A DNA stretch of 64,000 nucleotides from Alicyclobacillus herbarius DSM 13609 (GTDB taxonomy: Bacteria > Bacillota > Bacilli > Alicyclobacillales > Alicyclobacillaceae): the NCBI RefSeq assembly GCF_000430585.1, contig NZ_AUMH01000002.1:62001-126000 (forward strand), written 5' to 3'. Shown piece by piece: positions 16,711 through 25,320 of this stretch. Position numbers and translations under genes: made by a program. Numbering within the stretch: the first letter of the stretch is position 1; each line of letters begins with the position of its first letter. A model generated the notes under the pieces. The model saw only the letters and a program-made list of their open reading frames with translations, made no database searches and was not told where the DNA came from.

Positions 16711-17415
16711 ATGCAGGAGGCACGGTTGGTCTCGGTACAGGTCGGCCCGGCGCGGGCGTATCGGGTCGATTCTCCAGTGAATGAACCGGGACGCTTGGCG
16801 GATGTGGGGGCAGAGGTCGAGGGCACCTGGTTGTCCGGGTTTGCCAAAACCCCCGTAGAGGGTCCGGTGTGGCTCGGGAGCGAGCAATTGGAAGGGGACG
16901 AACAGGCGGATCGGCAAAATCACGGCGGTCCAGATAAGGCGGTTCTCGCCTATGCGGCCAGCCACTACCCAGTTTGGCAGGGAGAGCTCGGTCGGGCGCT
17001 GCCATACGGATCGTTCGCGGAAAACTTTACGATAGCAGGGCTGGACGAGACCACAGTCTGTATCGGCGACGTATATCGGGTCGGCGAGGCGGAGGTGGAA
17101 GTGGCGCAGCCGCGCGTCCCGTGTTGGAAGATTGAGCGTTTCTGGGGATTGCCTGGCTTGACCGAGCGGGTGCGTACAAGCGGCCGCAGCGGCTGGTACC
17201 TGCGTGTGCTGAGGCCTGGCTGGATTGCGGCCGGGCAGGCGGTGGAGCTGTGCCGGCGCCCCTGTCCGGAGTGGACGGTGGCCCGGGTCAATGACCTGAT
17301 TCATGGTCGCGATGTGTCGAGGGCATCGTTGGCTGCACTGCTCAACGTCCCGGCTTTGGCGGCGGCTGTGCGCGAGCACGTGGAGCGGCGGCTGCGGGCG
17401 GTCGGCCAGCCGTGA
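16711..17415 (+). CDS. MOSC domain protein (YiiM-like)
   Basis: 234-residue protein with a MOSC (molybdenum cofactor sulfurase C-terminal) domain. Landmarks are LEGDEQADRQNHGGPDKAVLAYAASHYPVW, the FAENFTIAGL segment that includes the conserved N, GDVYRVGEAEVEVAQPRVPC with the conserved Cys (about residue 137), and GRSGWYLRVLRPGWIAAGQAVEL. YiiM-type MOSC proteins bind molybdenum cofactor and some reduce N-hydroxylated base analogues. AGGAGGAATAAGG precedes the ATG. No molybdoenzyme gene is nearby. Confidence 0.9.
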   Translation: MQEARLVSVQVGPARAYRVDSPVNEPGRLADVGAEVEGTWLSGFAKTPVEGPVWLGSEQLEGDEQADRQNHGGPDKAVLAYAASHYPVWQGELGRALPYGSFAENFTIAGLDETTVCIGDVYRVGEAEVEVAQPRVPCWKIERFWGLPGLTERVRTSGRSGWYLRVLRPGWIAAGQAVELCRRPCPEWTVARVNDLIHGRDVSRASLAALLNVPALAAAVREHVERRLRAVGQP

Positions 17416-17476
17416 GAGGTTGTCCGGAAAGGCATGGGTGATAAATCGAGAGAGAAACAGCTAGGAGGAGAGAAAT

Positions 17477-18235
17477 ATGCCCGATTGGAAGCTGATTGCC
17501 CTCGATATGGACGGGACCAGTTTGGATCTGGGGCTCGACATCTCCGAGGAGAATCGGCGTTGGATAAAAAGGGCGATGAAAGAGGGGATTGCGGTCACCT
17601 TTGCGACGGGGCGGCACGTCGCAGGGCCGGTACAGACGTTTATGCGGGAGTTGCAGATGAAAAGCCCGGTCGTCACTCTGAATGGGGGCGAGGTCTGGAC
17701 CGCTGATGGTCGGCTGTTGGAACGGCATCCACTCGACCCGGAGGACATCCGTTTCCTCTATGACCTGGCGAGAGAGTTTGGCGTACACTGGTGGGCTACC
17801 ACCATCGACGGGGTCGTCAGCGATACTGCGTTAACGGACGAGACGATGGCGGGCAAGACGTGGCTCAAGTTTGGCTTTTATGCGGACGAGTTGTACACCG
17901 TGGCGCGCATCTGGCAGCGACTTGAGGAACGCGGGCGGTACGCTCTGTCCAACTCCAATCCCCACAATATCGAAGTGAACCCGTACGGGGTGACCAAGGC
18001 CAGCGGACTGACGACGGTGTGCCGCGAGCTCGGCATCAGGCCCGAGGAAGTGGTCGTGATGGGCGACAGTCTCAATGACATCCCGATGATGCGCTGGGCC
18101 GGTCTTGGCATCGCCATGGGGAATGCGCAGCCGCAGGTACAGGCAGAGGCCGACTTTGTCACCGGGGTGTGTGAGGCGCACGGGGTGGCGCAGGCCATCG
18201 AACACCTGTTGGCCGGCCGGATTGTGGCGAGGTGA
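17477..18235 (+). CDS. Cof-type HAD-IIB hydrolase
   Basis: Cytoplasmic haloacid dehalogenase-superfamily phosphatase, 252 residues. Motif I is DMDGTSLD (nucleophile Asp about residue 11), motif II Thr lies in TFATGR, and motif IV is GDSLNDIPMM near residue 195. A C2B cap lies between. Family members dephosphorylate sugar phosphates or flavin precursors, and the substrate cannot be told from sequence. AGGAGAG precedes the ATG by about eight bases. The stop is five bases before the lipoate ligase start, so the two are probably co-transcribed. Confidence 0.88.
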   Translation: MPDWKLIALDMDGTSLDLGLDISEENRRWIKRAMKEGIAVTFATGRHVAGPVQTFMRELQMKSPVVTLNGGEVWTADGRLLERHPLDPEDIRFLYDLAREFGVHWWATTIDGVVSDTALTDETMAGKTWLKFGFYADELYTVARIWQRLEERGRYALSNSNPHNIEVNPYGVTKASGLTTVCRELGIRPEEVVVMGDSLNDIPMMRWAGLGIAMGNAQPQVQAEADFVTGVCEAHGVAQAIEHLLAGRIVAR

Positions 18236-18240
18236 GAGAC

Positions 18241-19233
18241 ATGCTCTTTATCGACAACCAGCACATCATGGATGCCACTCTCAACCTGGCGCTTGAGGAG
18301 TACGCCCTCACCACGTTTGACATCAATGAGACGTACCTTTTGTTTTACTCCATGCACCCTACAGTCATCGTGGGCAAGAACCAGAATACCCTTGAGGAAA
18401 TCAACACGGATTACGTACGCGAGCATGGCGTTACCGTTACGCGCCGCCTGTCCGGGGGTGGCGCGGTCTACAATGACGAGGGCGACTTGAGTTTCAGCTT
18501 CATCACCAAAAACGACGGCAACAGCTTTCACAACTACCGCCGTTTTACCGATCCGGTCGTGGCTGCGCTGCGCGACCTGGGGGTCCCGGCGGAACTGTCC
18601 GGGCGAAACGACATCCTCGTGGAAGGCAAGAAGGTGTCTGGCAACGCCCAGTTCGCCAGCCGCGGCCGCATGTTTAGCCATGGGACATTGATGTTTGACG
18701 TCAATCTGGACAACGTGGCTAAGGCCCTCAACGTCCGCCGTGAGAAGATGGAGTCTAAGGGCATCAAGTCGGTGCGCAGCCGCGTCACCAACATCCGTCC
18801 CTATCTGAAGCGGGACATGGACATTCGTGAGTTTCGCCAGGTGCTGTTGGAGCGCATCTTCACGGGTCAGCCTGAGATTCCCGTGCGGCCCTTGACGGAT
18901 GCCGACTGGCGGGCGGTGGAAGATTTGGCCAATCGCCGCTACCGCAATTGGGATTGGGTGTACGGCCAGTCGCCGCCATTCAACGTACAGAACAGCGCGT
19001 ATTTCCCCGGTGTTGGCCTGATTGACGTACGCTTGCACGTGGTCGCCGGTCGGATAGAGCACTGTCGCATCTTTGGCGACTTTTTTGGCGAGCGGGACAT
19101 CGCCGAATTGGAGCAGCGCCTCATCGGGGTTCGCTACGATGCGGACGACCTAGCCCAGGCGCTAGCGGATACCAACCTGTTTCCCTATTTCGGCAAGCTG
19201 GAGAAGCCGCAGTTGTTGCACTTGCTGTATTGA
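18241..19233 (+). CDS. lplA: Lipoate--protein ligase A
   Basis: Attaches lipoate to the lipoyl domains of 2-oxoacid dehydrogenases and glycine cleavage H protein, using ATP. The N-terminus MLFIDNQHIMDATLNLALEE is typical of Gram-positive LplJ/LplA enzymes. The lipoate/ATP-binding RRLSGGGAVYNDEGDLSFSF motif (about 61-80) and the catalytic Lys in GKKVSGNAQ (about 129) are intact, and the C-terminal accessory domain is present. 330 residues. I prefer ATG 18241 over GTG 18232 because AGGTGA then serves as binding site and the N-terminus matches the family. Confidence 0.93.
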   Translation: MLFIDNQHIMDATLNLALEEYALTTFDINETYLLFYSMHPTVIVGKNQNTLEEINTDYVREHGVTVTRRLSGGGAVYNDEGDLSFSFITKNDGNSFHNYRRFTDPVVAALRDLGVPAELSGRNDILVEGKKVSGNAQFASRGRMFSHGTLMFDVNLDNVAKALNVRREKMESKGIKSVRSRVTNIRPYLKRDMDIREFRQVLLERIFTGQPEIPVRPLTDADWRAVEDLANRRYRNWDWVYGQSPPFNVQNSAYFPGVGLIDVRLHVVAGRIEHCRIFGDFFGERDIAELEQRLIGVRYDADDLAQALADTNLFPYFGKLEKPQLLHLLY

Positions 19234-19364
19234 CGCGGGGGTGCGAACGGATCTCGAGTCAGGCTGGCACGAACCGTTGCGTTTGGAATAGGCTCGCGTT
19301 CAACCTTTCGGATAGGAGACGGGCTGGGACGATCCGCTGCGCCTGAAATGGGAGGGCGAGTGTT

Positions 19365-19760
19365 ATGAAGGTATTCGTCACGGGAGCCCGCCCGGGCGCG
19401 CTGTCCGCCTATCACCGCAGCAAGCGGGAGTCGGAGGAGCTGGTCCGAAGCAACGAGATCCCCTACACCATCTTCCGACCGTCCGTCACCTTTGGCGCCG
19501 GCGGCCCAGGGCCCAACTTCGTCCAGCAACTGGCTCAACTGGTAGAAAGGTCTCCGCTTGTCCCCATCATTGGCGACGGGCGCTTTCTTCTCCAGCCCGT
19601 GTCCGTCTAGACCGTGGCCGACGCGTTCGTCCGCGCCGTCCAACCCCCTAAACAACGCACGTATGAGCTCGGGGGCCCGAGTCCTCAGCTACCTGGAAAT
19701 CCCCCAACGCATTGCCCGTGATTTGGAAACCGTCTACCGCGACTTTGGGCTATCGCATAT
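19365..19760 (+). pseudogene. Remnant of an NAD-dependent epimerase / NDUFA9-like protein
   Basis: MKVFVTGA, the start of a Rossmann fold, is joined directly to YHRSKRESEELVRS and YTIFRPSVTFGAGGPGPNF, which normally lie about 100 residues later. The middle of the gene has therefore been deleted. A TAG stop at 19608-19610 then interrupts the frame before TVADAFVRAV and TYELGGP, after which the reading frame shifts to LSYLEIPQRIARDLE. Deletion, nonsense and frameshift together mark a dead gene of the extended SDR family that includes the complex I NDUFA9 type. Confidence 0.8.
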
Positions 19761-19784
19761 CCCATTTCACGTGGACAAGGACGA

Positions 19785-19814
19785 TTGGACTTATTGGTAT
19801 ATTATTCATATTAT
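19785..19814 (+). promoter_or_regulatory. Candidate promoter of the M14 peptidase gene
   Basis: TTGGAC at 19785-19790 and TATTAT at 19809-19814 are spaced by 18 bases. They lie in a short AT-rich stretch, unlike the GC-rich surroundings, just before the peptidase gene. Confidence 0.45.
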
Positions 19815-19836
19815 ACCTGGTTGATATGAACCTCAC

Positions 19837-21192
19837 ATGGTAACTTCATATCAGCGTAAAGGGGGAATTTTTACGAAAAGGACGATGTTGGTACTCTCGG
19901 CTCTGGGCGTTTTGTCAGTAGGTTCCATTGGCGTTCTTCCCATAACGGCATATGCAGCGACCTCGTCGCACCGTACGACAACTATCAAATATCCAGGGCA
20001 CCTAGTCAAGATGGGAAGTCGGGGTACATACGTAAAAGAAGTACAGCAACAACTCAACAAGCTTGGATATTCTTGCGGGACGCCGGATGGGGTTTTCGGC
20101 TCCCACACCTTGAGTGCAGTGAAGGCTTTCCAGAAAGCGCACCACTTGGCAGTAGACGGAGTGGTTGGACAGCAGACGTGGAACGCCTTGTTTGGATCCT
20201 CCACTGGAGCTTCCACGACGCCGAAGCCGATCGTCGTGAACCCCTATCAAACCTATACATATAATAAAATGATTCAGGATATCCGCTCCCTTACCCGTAT
20301 GTACCCCGATTTGGTACATTCCGAGGTGGTCGGGCGGACCGTTTACGGTCGCGACATTTACGCCGTGTCGATTGGCAAAGGAAAACCAACGGCGTTCATC
20401 AACGGGGCCCACCACGCGCGGGAATGGATAACGACCATTTTAAACATGTACATGATCGATCAATACGCGCAGGCGTACAAGAAGGGTCAATCTATCGGCG
20501 GATATAACGTGCGGAATGTGTTGAACAACGCGACAATCTGGTTTATCCCGATGGTCAACCCGGACGGTGTCACGCTTGAACAATTCGGTTTATCTGCCTT
20601 CCCGCGAAGCAGTTGGGCAAACCTGACGCGTTGGAACGGCGGAAGCCGCAATTTCAAACGCTGGAAAGCCAACGCGCAAGGTATCGACCCGAACCGCCAA
20701 TACGACGGAGGCTGGGCGTATATTTGGTACGATCCCGTACACCATCCGTGGTACGAAGATTACAAAGGACCCGCACCGTTTTACATCAATGAAGTCAAAG
20801 CTGTGCTGAAGTTAATCAATCAAGTCAATCCGCAGGACGAAATCGCGTATCATTCGTCAGGCAGAACCATTTACTGGGGGTATAAACTGACCGGCGCTCC
20901 AGCGAACACCAACTATTGGTTCGCGACGAAAGTTCGAAGCATGACAGGGTATTCCATTCAACACATGGGAGCCAATCCTTCCGGGGGCGGACTGACGGAT
21001 TGGTGGACGCACAACATGGGTCGCCCTGGACTGACGGTCGAAGTGGGAACTTACGAAGGGGATCAGCCCGTCCCGGTCAATCAATTTTCGACCATCTGGA
21101 GTCAAAACAAAGCTGTCGGCTTGTTTATGGCGCAACAGGCGGTGAACCTTTATCATCAGCACCCGGGCAGCGTTGTGCACGTCCACTATTAA
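19837..21192 (+). CDS. Secreted M14 zinc carboxypeptidase with peptidoglycan-binding domain
   Basis: Exported peptidase, 451 residues. A signal peptide (basic start, hydrophobic VLSALGVLSVGSIGVLP, likely cut after AYA near residue 40) is followed by a PG_binding_1 domain (about 50-118, with GSRGTYVKEVQQQLNKLGY and DGVFGSHTLSAVKAFQ). The M14 domain runs from about 135. Zinc ligands are in HHAREW and in YHSSG; the catalytic Glu is in TVEVGTYEGD. The layout recalls cell-wall endopeptidase I-type enzymes that cleave gamma-D-Glu-diamino acid bonds, so a spore or wall role is likely. Base composition is visibly less GC-rich than its neighbours, suggesting transfer. The start is uncertain; ATG 19885 would shorten the signal peptide. 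Confidence 0.88.
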   Translation: MVTSYQRKGGIFTKRTMLVLSALGVLSVGSIGVLPITAYAATSSHRTTTIKYPGHLVKMGSRGTYVKEVQQQLNKLGYSCGTPDGVFGSHTLSAVKAFQKAHHLAVDGVVGQQTWNALFGSSTGASTTPKPIVVNPYQTYTYNKMIQDIRSLTRMYPDLVHSEVVGRTVYGRDIYAVSIGKGKPTAFINGAHHAREWITTILNMYMIDQYAQAYKKGQSIGGYNVRNVLNNATIWFIPMVNPDGVTLEQFGLSAFPRSSWANLTRWNGGSRNFKRWKANAQGIDPNRQYDGGWAYIWYDPVHHPWYEDYKGPAPFYINEVKAVLKLINQVNPQDEIAYHSSGRTIYWGYKLTGAPANTNYWFATKVRSMTGYSIQHMGANPSGGGLTDWWTHNMGRPGLTVEVGTYEGDQPVPVNQFSTIWSQNKAVGLFMAQQAVNLYHQHPGSVVHVHY

Positions 21193-21199
21193 GCATGAG

Positions 21200-21967
21200 T
21201 CACAGCCAACTCCACACCTGCTTGCCAATCAGAATCACCGTGACCACGATGAAAATCGGGCGGACGTAGGCCGCGCCTTTGCGAATCGCCATTTGCGATC
21301 CGGCCACCGCCCCGAGCACCATGCCGACGCCCATGATGAGCCCGATACGCCAGTCGACCGCGTGCAGCCCGGCGAACGTGGCCAAGGCGCCGATGTTGCT
21401 GCCAAAGTTGAGCACCTTGGCGTTCCCCGAAGCCTCCACATAATCGTAGCCGAGAAACAGGAACACGAAAATCAGAAACGACCCCGTCCCCGGTCCGAAA
21501 AACCCGTCATAAAAGCCGATGATGAGCGCCAGGGCGGCCGCTGCCAGGATGAGCTGCGGCGTCAGGGTCCGCCGCTCTTTACGCAGGCCGAAATCCTTTT
21601 TCACCAGCGTGTACACGGTGACCGCAATCAACAACACGACCACCAGCGGCTTGAGGAACGCGGACGGAAGGTGCCGCGCCAAGTCTGCTCCCAGGACGGA
21701 ACCCGCCAGGGACAACGGAAACAGCCAACGCGTCAGGCGAAAGTCGACCTTGCCGCTGCGTAGGTAGCTGAGGGTGCTGGTCAGCGACGACATCGTGCCC
21801 GCCAGCTTGTTGGTCCCCAGCGCCAGCGCCGGCGGCAAGCCCGCGAGGAGCAGGGACGGCAGCGTGACCAGCCCACCACCGCCCACCGTCGAATCGATGA
21901 AAGAGGCGATAAAACCAGCGACAAACAGGAAGCTGATGAGTCCAATCGTCAGGTGTAAGTGGTCCAC
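21200..21967 (-). CDS. TauE/SafE family membrane permease
   Basis: Integral membrane protein of 255 residues with about eight helices. The duplicated TauE/SafE motif is visible as FIDSTVGGGGLVTLPSLLLAGLPP near the N-terminus and FYDGFFGPGTGSFLIFVFLFLGYD in the second half. Family members export sulfite, sulfoacetate or related organosulfur anions, but the substrate here is unknown. I start at GTG 21967, about 13 bases after AAGGGAG; longer in-frame starts lack a site. It converges with the M14 gene, leaving only seven bases between the two stops. Confidence 0.85.
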   Translation of the reverse strand: MDHLHLTIGLISFLFVAGFIASFIDSTVGGGGLVTLPSLLLAGLPPALALGTNKLAGTMSSLTSTLSYLRSGKVDFRLTRWLFPLSLAGSVLGADLARHLPSAFLKPLVVVLLIAVTVYTLVKKDFGLRKERRTLTPQLILAAAALALIIGFYDGFFGPGTGSFLIFVFLFLGYDYVEASGNAKVLNFGSNIGALATFAGLHAVDWRIGLIMGVGMVLGAVAGSQMAIRKGAAYVRPIFIVVTVILIGKQVWSWL

Positions 21968-22269
21968 ACACAAGTCTCCCTTGTTCAAACCGTGAAGTCC
22001 CAATGAGAACCCGGCCTTGACCAGGTTCATCCTGTTATACATCTCCAGAACCTATGTGTGGCGATAACCTTGCGTCGCCAATACCTTACCGGCCCCATGA
22101 TACCGCTACTCTCCCTGTTGGCTCAATGAAAAGTTATCTGGCCCGTGTCACGCGGGTGACCCGGGGTATGCCGGGGGTCTCATGCCTTCGCCCACGAGCA
22201 ACTGGAACCGGTCGGGATATTTCGGCTTGCCACCGCATAGTGTTCGGAATGTGGGCGGGGGTGTTCAGC
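21968..22269. promoter_or_regulatory. Divergent control region of the TauE gene and the IclR operon
   Basis: About 300 bases without a gene. A perfect GTCAC-GCGG-GTGAC palindrome at 22147-22160 is a plausible operator, for example for the adjacent IclR regulator, which usually controls its own operon. I see no convincing -10/-35 pair. Confidence 0.35.
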
Positions 22270-23082
22270 ATGCGGACAGAGACACCGGGTGGCAGAGACG
22301 GCGGCAGAGTGCTGAAAAAGGCGATTTGCGTGCTCGACTACGTGTGTGAACGGCAAACGGTGGACAACGTCTCGCGGATGGCCGAAGAACTGGGGCTTCC
22401 GCGCGGGACCTTGTATCGGCTGCTCGACACCTTGACCGGGGAAGAGGTGCTTACCCGCGGCGAGGACGGCAGTTACCGTCCAGGCCCGCGTCTTCTGGTC
22501 TGGGCGAGTGCTTGGCAAAACGGGCCCGTGCGCGTGACCGAAGCCGCGCACCCGTGGCTCGAACGGATCGCCACGTCCTTTAACCTCTGCGCTTCCCTCT
22601 ACGTGCGCGTGGACGCGGCACGGGTATGCATCCACCGCGTCGAGAGCCGTTCGCTCATCCGCCCCGCCATCCAGGTCGGTGAATGGCTGCCGTTGCACGC
22701 CGGATCGAGCGGGCAAGTGCTGCTAGCCTGGCTGCCGGACATCGAACGGGAGGAACTCCAGCAAGCGTCCGAGCGTCGCTGGCCGCAAACGCAGGTGGCG
22801 CGCCCAACCGACTGGTGGCGCACGGTGCGTGAGCGAGGGTATGCGCTGAGCCTAGGCGAGCGCGATCCGGACCTGGCTTCGTTGGCCTATCCGCTGTTCA
22901 CGGGCCAGGGCCCGCCCACGGCGGCCCTCAGCCTGTCGGCGGCGCGTTGGCAGTTCGAACGCCGTTCGCTGGCGGATTTGGTGGCCGCCCTGGCGGAAGC
23001 GGCGGAGAGGGTGCAGACGAGTCTCGGTGTGGCTAAAGAGGTTGTCCGGCGCGGTTTGACACAAAGGGGGGAATGGTCGTGA
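22270..23082 (+). CDS. IclR family transcriptional regulator
   Basis: 270-residue DNA-binding regulator. The N-terminal winged helix-turn-helix spans about 15-70 (VLKKAICVLDYVCERQTVDNVSRMAEELGLPRGTLYRLLDTL, read in parts). The effector-binding GAF-like domain follows with LHAGSSGQVLLAWLP, where IclR proteins have the conserved G-K/Q-A-x-LA motif. It overlaps the CoA-transferase gene by four bases (GTGA), so it is co-transcribed with the genes it probably controls. Start ATG 22270 has a weak GGGCGGGGG site; ATG 22249 is an alternative. Confidence 0.88.
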   Translation: MRTETPGGRDGGRVLKKAICVLDYVCERQTVDNVSRMAEELGLPRGTLYRLLDTLTGEEVLTRGEDGSYRPGPRLLVWASAWQNGPVRVTEAAHPWLERIATSFNLCASLYVRVDAARVCIHRVESRSLIRPAIQVGEWLPLHAGSSGQVLLAWLPDIEREELQQASERRWPQTQVARPTDWWRTVRERGYALSLGERDPDLASLAYPLFTGQGPPTAALSLSAARWQFERRSLADLVAALAEAAERVQTSLGVAKEVVRRGLTQRGEWS

Positions 23083-24335
23083 CCGTTCCGTCGCAGTCTG
23101 GACCACTCGCCGGGGTGCGCGTGCTGGAGATGGGATCGCTTATCGCGGGGCCGTTTGCAGCCCGCGTCCTGGCCGACTTTGGAGCCGAGGTCATCAAGAT
23201 TGAGCCCCCTAAGGGCGATCCGATTCGCAAGTGGGGACGCCTCTCACCAACTGGGGATTCCTGGTGGTGGTACGTGCAGTCGCGCAACAAAAAACACATC
23301 GTCGTCGATGTCCATTACCCGGCCGGGCAGGAGCTGGTCCGCCGTATGGCGGAAAAGGTCGACGTGCTGATTGAAAACTTTCGTCCTGGCCAGATGGAAA
23401 AGTGGGGGCTCGGCTACGAGCAAATGAAAGCGGTGAATCCGGGGCTCATCTATGTCAGCGTATCGGGCTTCGGACAGACCGGGCCGTACCGAACGCGGGC
23501 TGGGTTCGGCAACATCGCCGAATCGATGAGCGGCATGCGCTATGTCACCGGGTTTCCCGACCGGCCGCCGGTGCGGGTGGGCTTTTCAATTGGCGACGAG
23601 ATCGCCGCGTTGTACGCCGTGATTGGCGCCCTGCTCAGCCTGTTCCAGCGGGAACGGGCGGATCGCCAAGCGGATGGGGCGAGTGAGACGCCGGGCGGGC
23701 AGGCCTTTGAGCGAGGGGAGCACGTGGACGTGGCGCTGACGGAGGCGGTGTTTAGCCTGACGGAAAGCACTTTGACGGAGTACGCCCACCTGGGGGTGAT
23801 TCAGGAGCGCCGCGGCAATCAGCTTCTGCGCACCGCGCCTTCCAACATCTACCCCACGCGGGATGGGCGTTGGCTGGCGATTGGCGCCAACACGGACGCG
23901 GTGTTTCCCCGCCTGGCGGCGGCCATGGGACGCCCGGAGCTAGCGGCGGATGCGCGGTTCCAAGACAATCCGGGGCGGGTGGCGCACGCGGACGAGCTGG
24001 ACGCCGTCATCAGCGACTGGACCTCACAGCATACGCTCGACGACCTGATGGCCTGCTTGAACGTGCACGCGGTGCCGGCGGGACCGGTGATGAACGTGGC
24101 GGACATCGCCGCCGACGTCCAGTACCAGGCGCGCGGCATGATAGCCAAGGTGCCTTCCGATGACTTGGGAGAGGTGGTGATGCCTGGAATTGTCCCGAAG
24201 TTAAAACACCGCCCGGGCCGCCTGCGGGCGACGGGCGGACGTATCGGCCGCGATACAGATGAGGTGCTGCGACGACTCGTTGGCCTGTCGGATGATGAAC
24301 TCAAGGAACTGCGTGAAAAGGGGGTGATTCAATGA
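23079..24335 (+). CDS. Class III CoA-transferase (CaiB/BaiF family)
   Basis: Moves CoA between carboxylic acids. The N-terminus GVRVLEMGSLIAGPFAARVLADFGAEVIKIE is typical, followed by RNKKHIVVDVH, NFRPGQMEKWGL and VSVSGFGQTGPY. The catalytic Asp is expected in VGFSIGDEIA near residue 172. 418 residues. A Gln/Gly-rich insertion (about 190-208) precedes VDVALTEAVFSL. GTG 23079 is preceded at seven bases by AAAGGGGGG. The following HMG-CoA lyase suggests a substrate like that of human SUGCT (glutarate, 3-hydroxy-3-methylglutarate); this is inference from context. Confidence 0.9.
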   Translation: MTVPSQSGPLAGVRVLEMGSLIAGPFAARVLADFGAEVIKIEPPKGDPIRKWGRLSPTGDSWWWYVQSRNKKHIVVDVHYPAGQELVRRMAEKVDVLIENFRPGQMEKWGLGYEQMKAVNPGLIYVSVSGFGQTGPYRTRAGFGNIAESMSGMRYVTGFPDRPPVRVGFSIGDEIAALYAVIGALLSLFQRERADRQADGASETPGGQAFERGEHVDVALTEAVFSLTESTLTEYAHLGVIQERRGNQLLRTAPSNIYPTRDGRWLAIGANTDAVFPRLAAAMGRPELAADARFQDNPGRVAHADELDAVISDWTSQHTLDDLMACLNVHAVPAGPVMNVADIAADVQYQARGMIAKVPSDDLGEVVMPGIVPKLKHRPGRLRATGGRIGRDTDEVLRRLVGLSDDELKELREKGVIQ

Positions 24336-25261
24336 AGCAGGCGCAACAATCGCGTGCGGCCGGGGATGTGCGGCCGACGGGCGATACTGCGTCCTCGGTC
24401 GACGTCCCACCTGCGGTCGAGAGGCTGACCATCGTCGATGTGACGCCACGGGACGGACTGCAGGACGCAGCGGGCGAGTTGACGACCGCCGAGAAGGTGA
24501 GGTTGATTCGCGGCCTCTTCGCAGCCGGGGTGCCGCAGGTGGAGATTACCTCGTTCGTCTCGCCGCGCTTTGTCCCGAAGCTCGCTGATGCGGAAGACGT
24601 GGCGCGGGCCGTCCGGGGGCTCGCGGGTGCCATTGCCCTCATTCCGAATCGGAAAGGGTTTGCCCGCGCCGTGGCGGCCAAGGTACCCGCGGTGACGTTT
24701 GTCGTGTCCGCCAGTCCCCGCCACCAACAGGCAAATCTCGGCATGCCCCTGGCCGCCTCGCTGGCTGAACTCACGGCCATCTCGGCCGAACGGAGCGGAC
24801 GGGTGCGGGTAAGGGGCGCGATTTCGTGCGCCTTTGGCTCGCCCTTCGCTGGGGAAAAGGTGCATCCGGAAGCGGTGGCGGAGATTGCGGCGACGTTGGT
24901 CGAGCGGGGGGTCTCGGAAATCAGCTTGGCCGATACCACGGGCGTGGCGACCCCGGAGGGGGTGCGGGCGACCATCGGCGTCGTCCGTCAACTGGTGCCG
25001 GATATCCCCCTGGCGATTCACTTGCACGACGCGGGCGGCCGGGCCATCGCGAATGTCGAAGCGGCGATTGACTGTGGCGTGCGGACGGTGGAGAGCGCAT
25101 TGGCCGGGCTTGGCGGCTGTCCGTTTGCCCCGAATGCCCCTCGTAACCTGGACACCGAGCGGCTGGTTGCGTGGTGTGCCGAACACGGCATCGCCATCGG
25201 CATCGATGCGGACGCTTTGGCGCGGGTACGGGCGGAGTTGGTCTCGGCGTTGGGATTGTGA
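24332..25261 (+). CDS. mvaB: Hydroxymethylglutaryl-CoA lyase family protein
   Basis: TIM-barrel lyase of the DRE-TIM family, 309 residues. TPRDGLQ carries the catalytic Arg-Asp pair (about residues 38-39), IHLHDAGG the metal-binding His-x-His, and GLGGCPFAPNAPRN the active-site Cys-containing signature of HMG-CoA lyase. It would cleave HMG-CoA, or a close analogue, to acetyl-CoA and acetoacetate. Its start overlaps the CoA-transferase stop by four bases. A 30-residue Ala/Asp-rich extension precedes the domain. It has relatives in leucine breakdown, but no leucine pathway genes are seen nearby. Confidence 0.9.
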   Translation: MKQAQQSRAAGDVRPTGDTASSVDVPPAVERLTIVDVTPRDGLQDAAGELTTAEKVRLIRGLFAAGVPQVEITSFVSPRFVPKLADAEDVARAVRGLAGAIALIPNRKGFARAVAAKVPAVTFVVSASPRHQQANLGMPLAASLAELTAISAERSGRVRVRGAISCAFGSPFAGEKVHPEAVAEIAATLVERGVSEISLADTTGVATPEGVRATIGVVRQLVPDIPLAIHLHDAGGRAIANVEAAIDCGVRTVESALAGLGGCPFAPNAPRNLDTERLVAWCAEHGIAIGIDADALARVRAELVSALGL

Positions 25262-25320
25262 AGTAGGGGCTGTTGGTAATCCGGGAAATCTGCGCTTGAG
25301 CCTGAAAGGAGGGAACGCCC

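Noticed and set aside
17878-19062. Long open frame on the minus strand (394 codons)
   Set aside because: It lies opposite the HAD and lplA genes, which have clear family motifs; its His/Val-rich composition is that of an antisense frame in GC-rich DNA.
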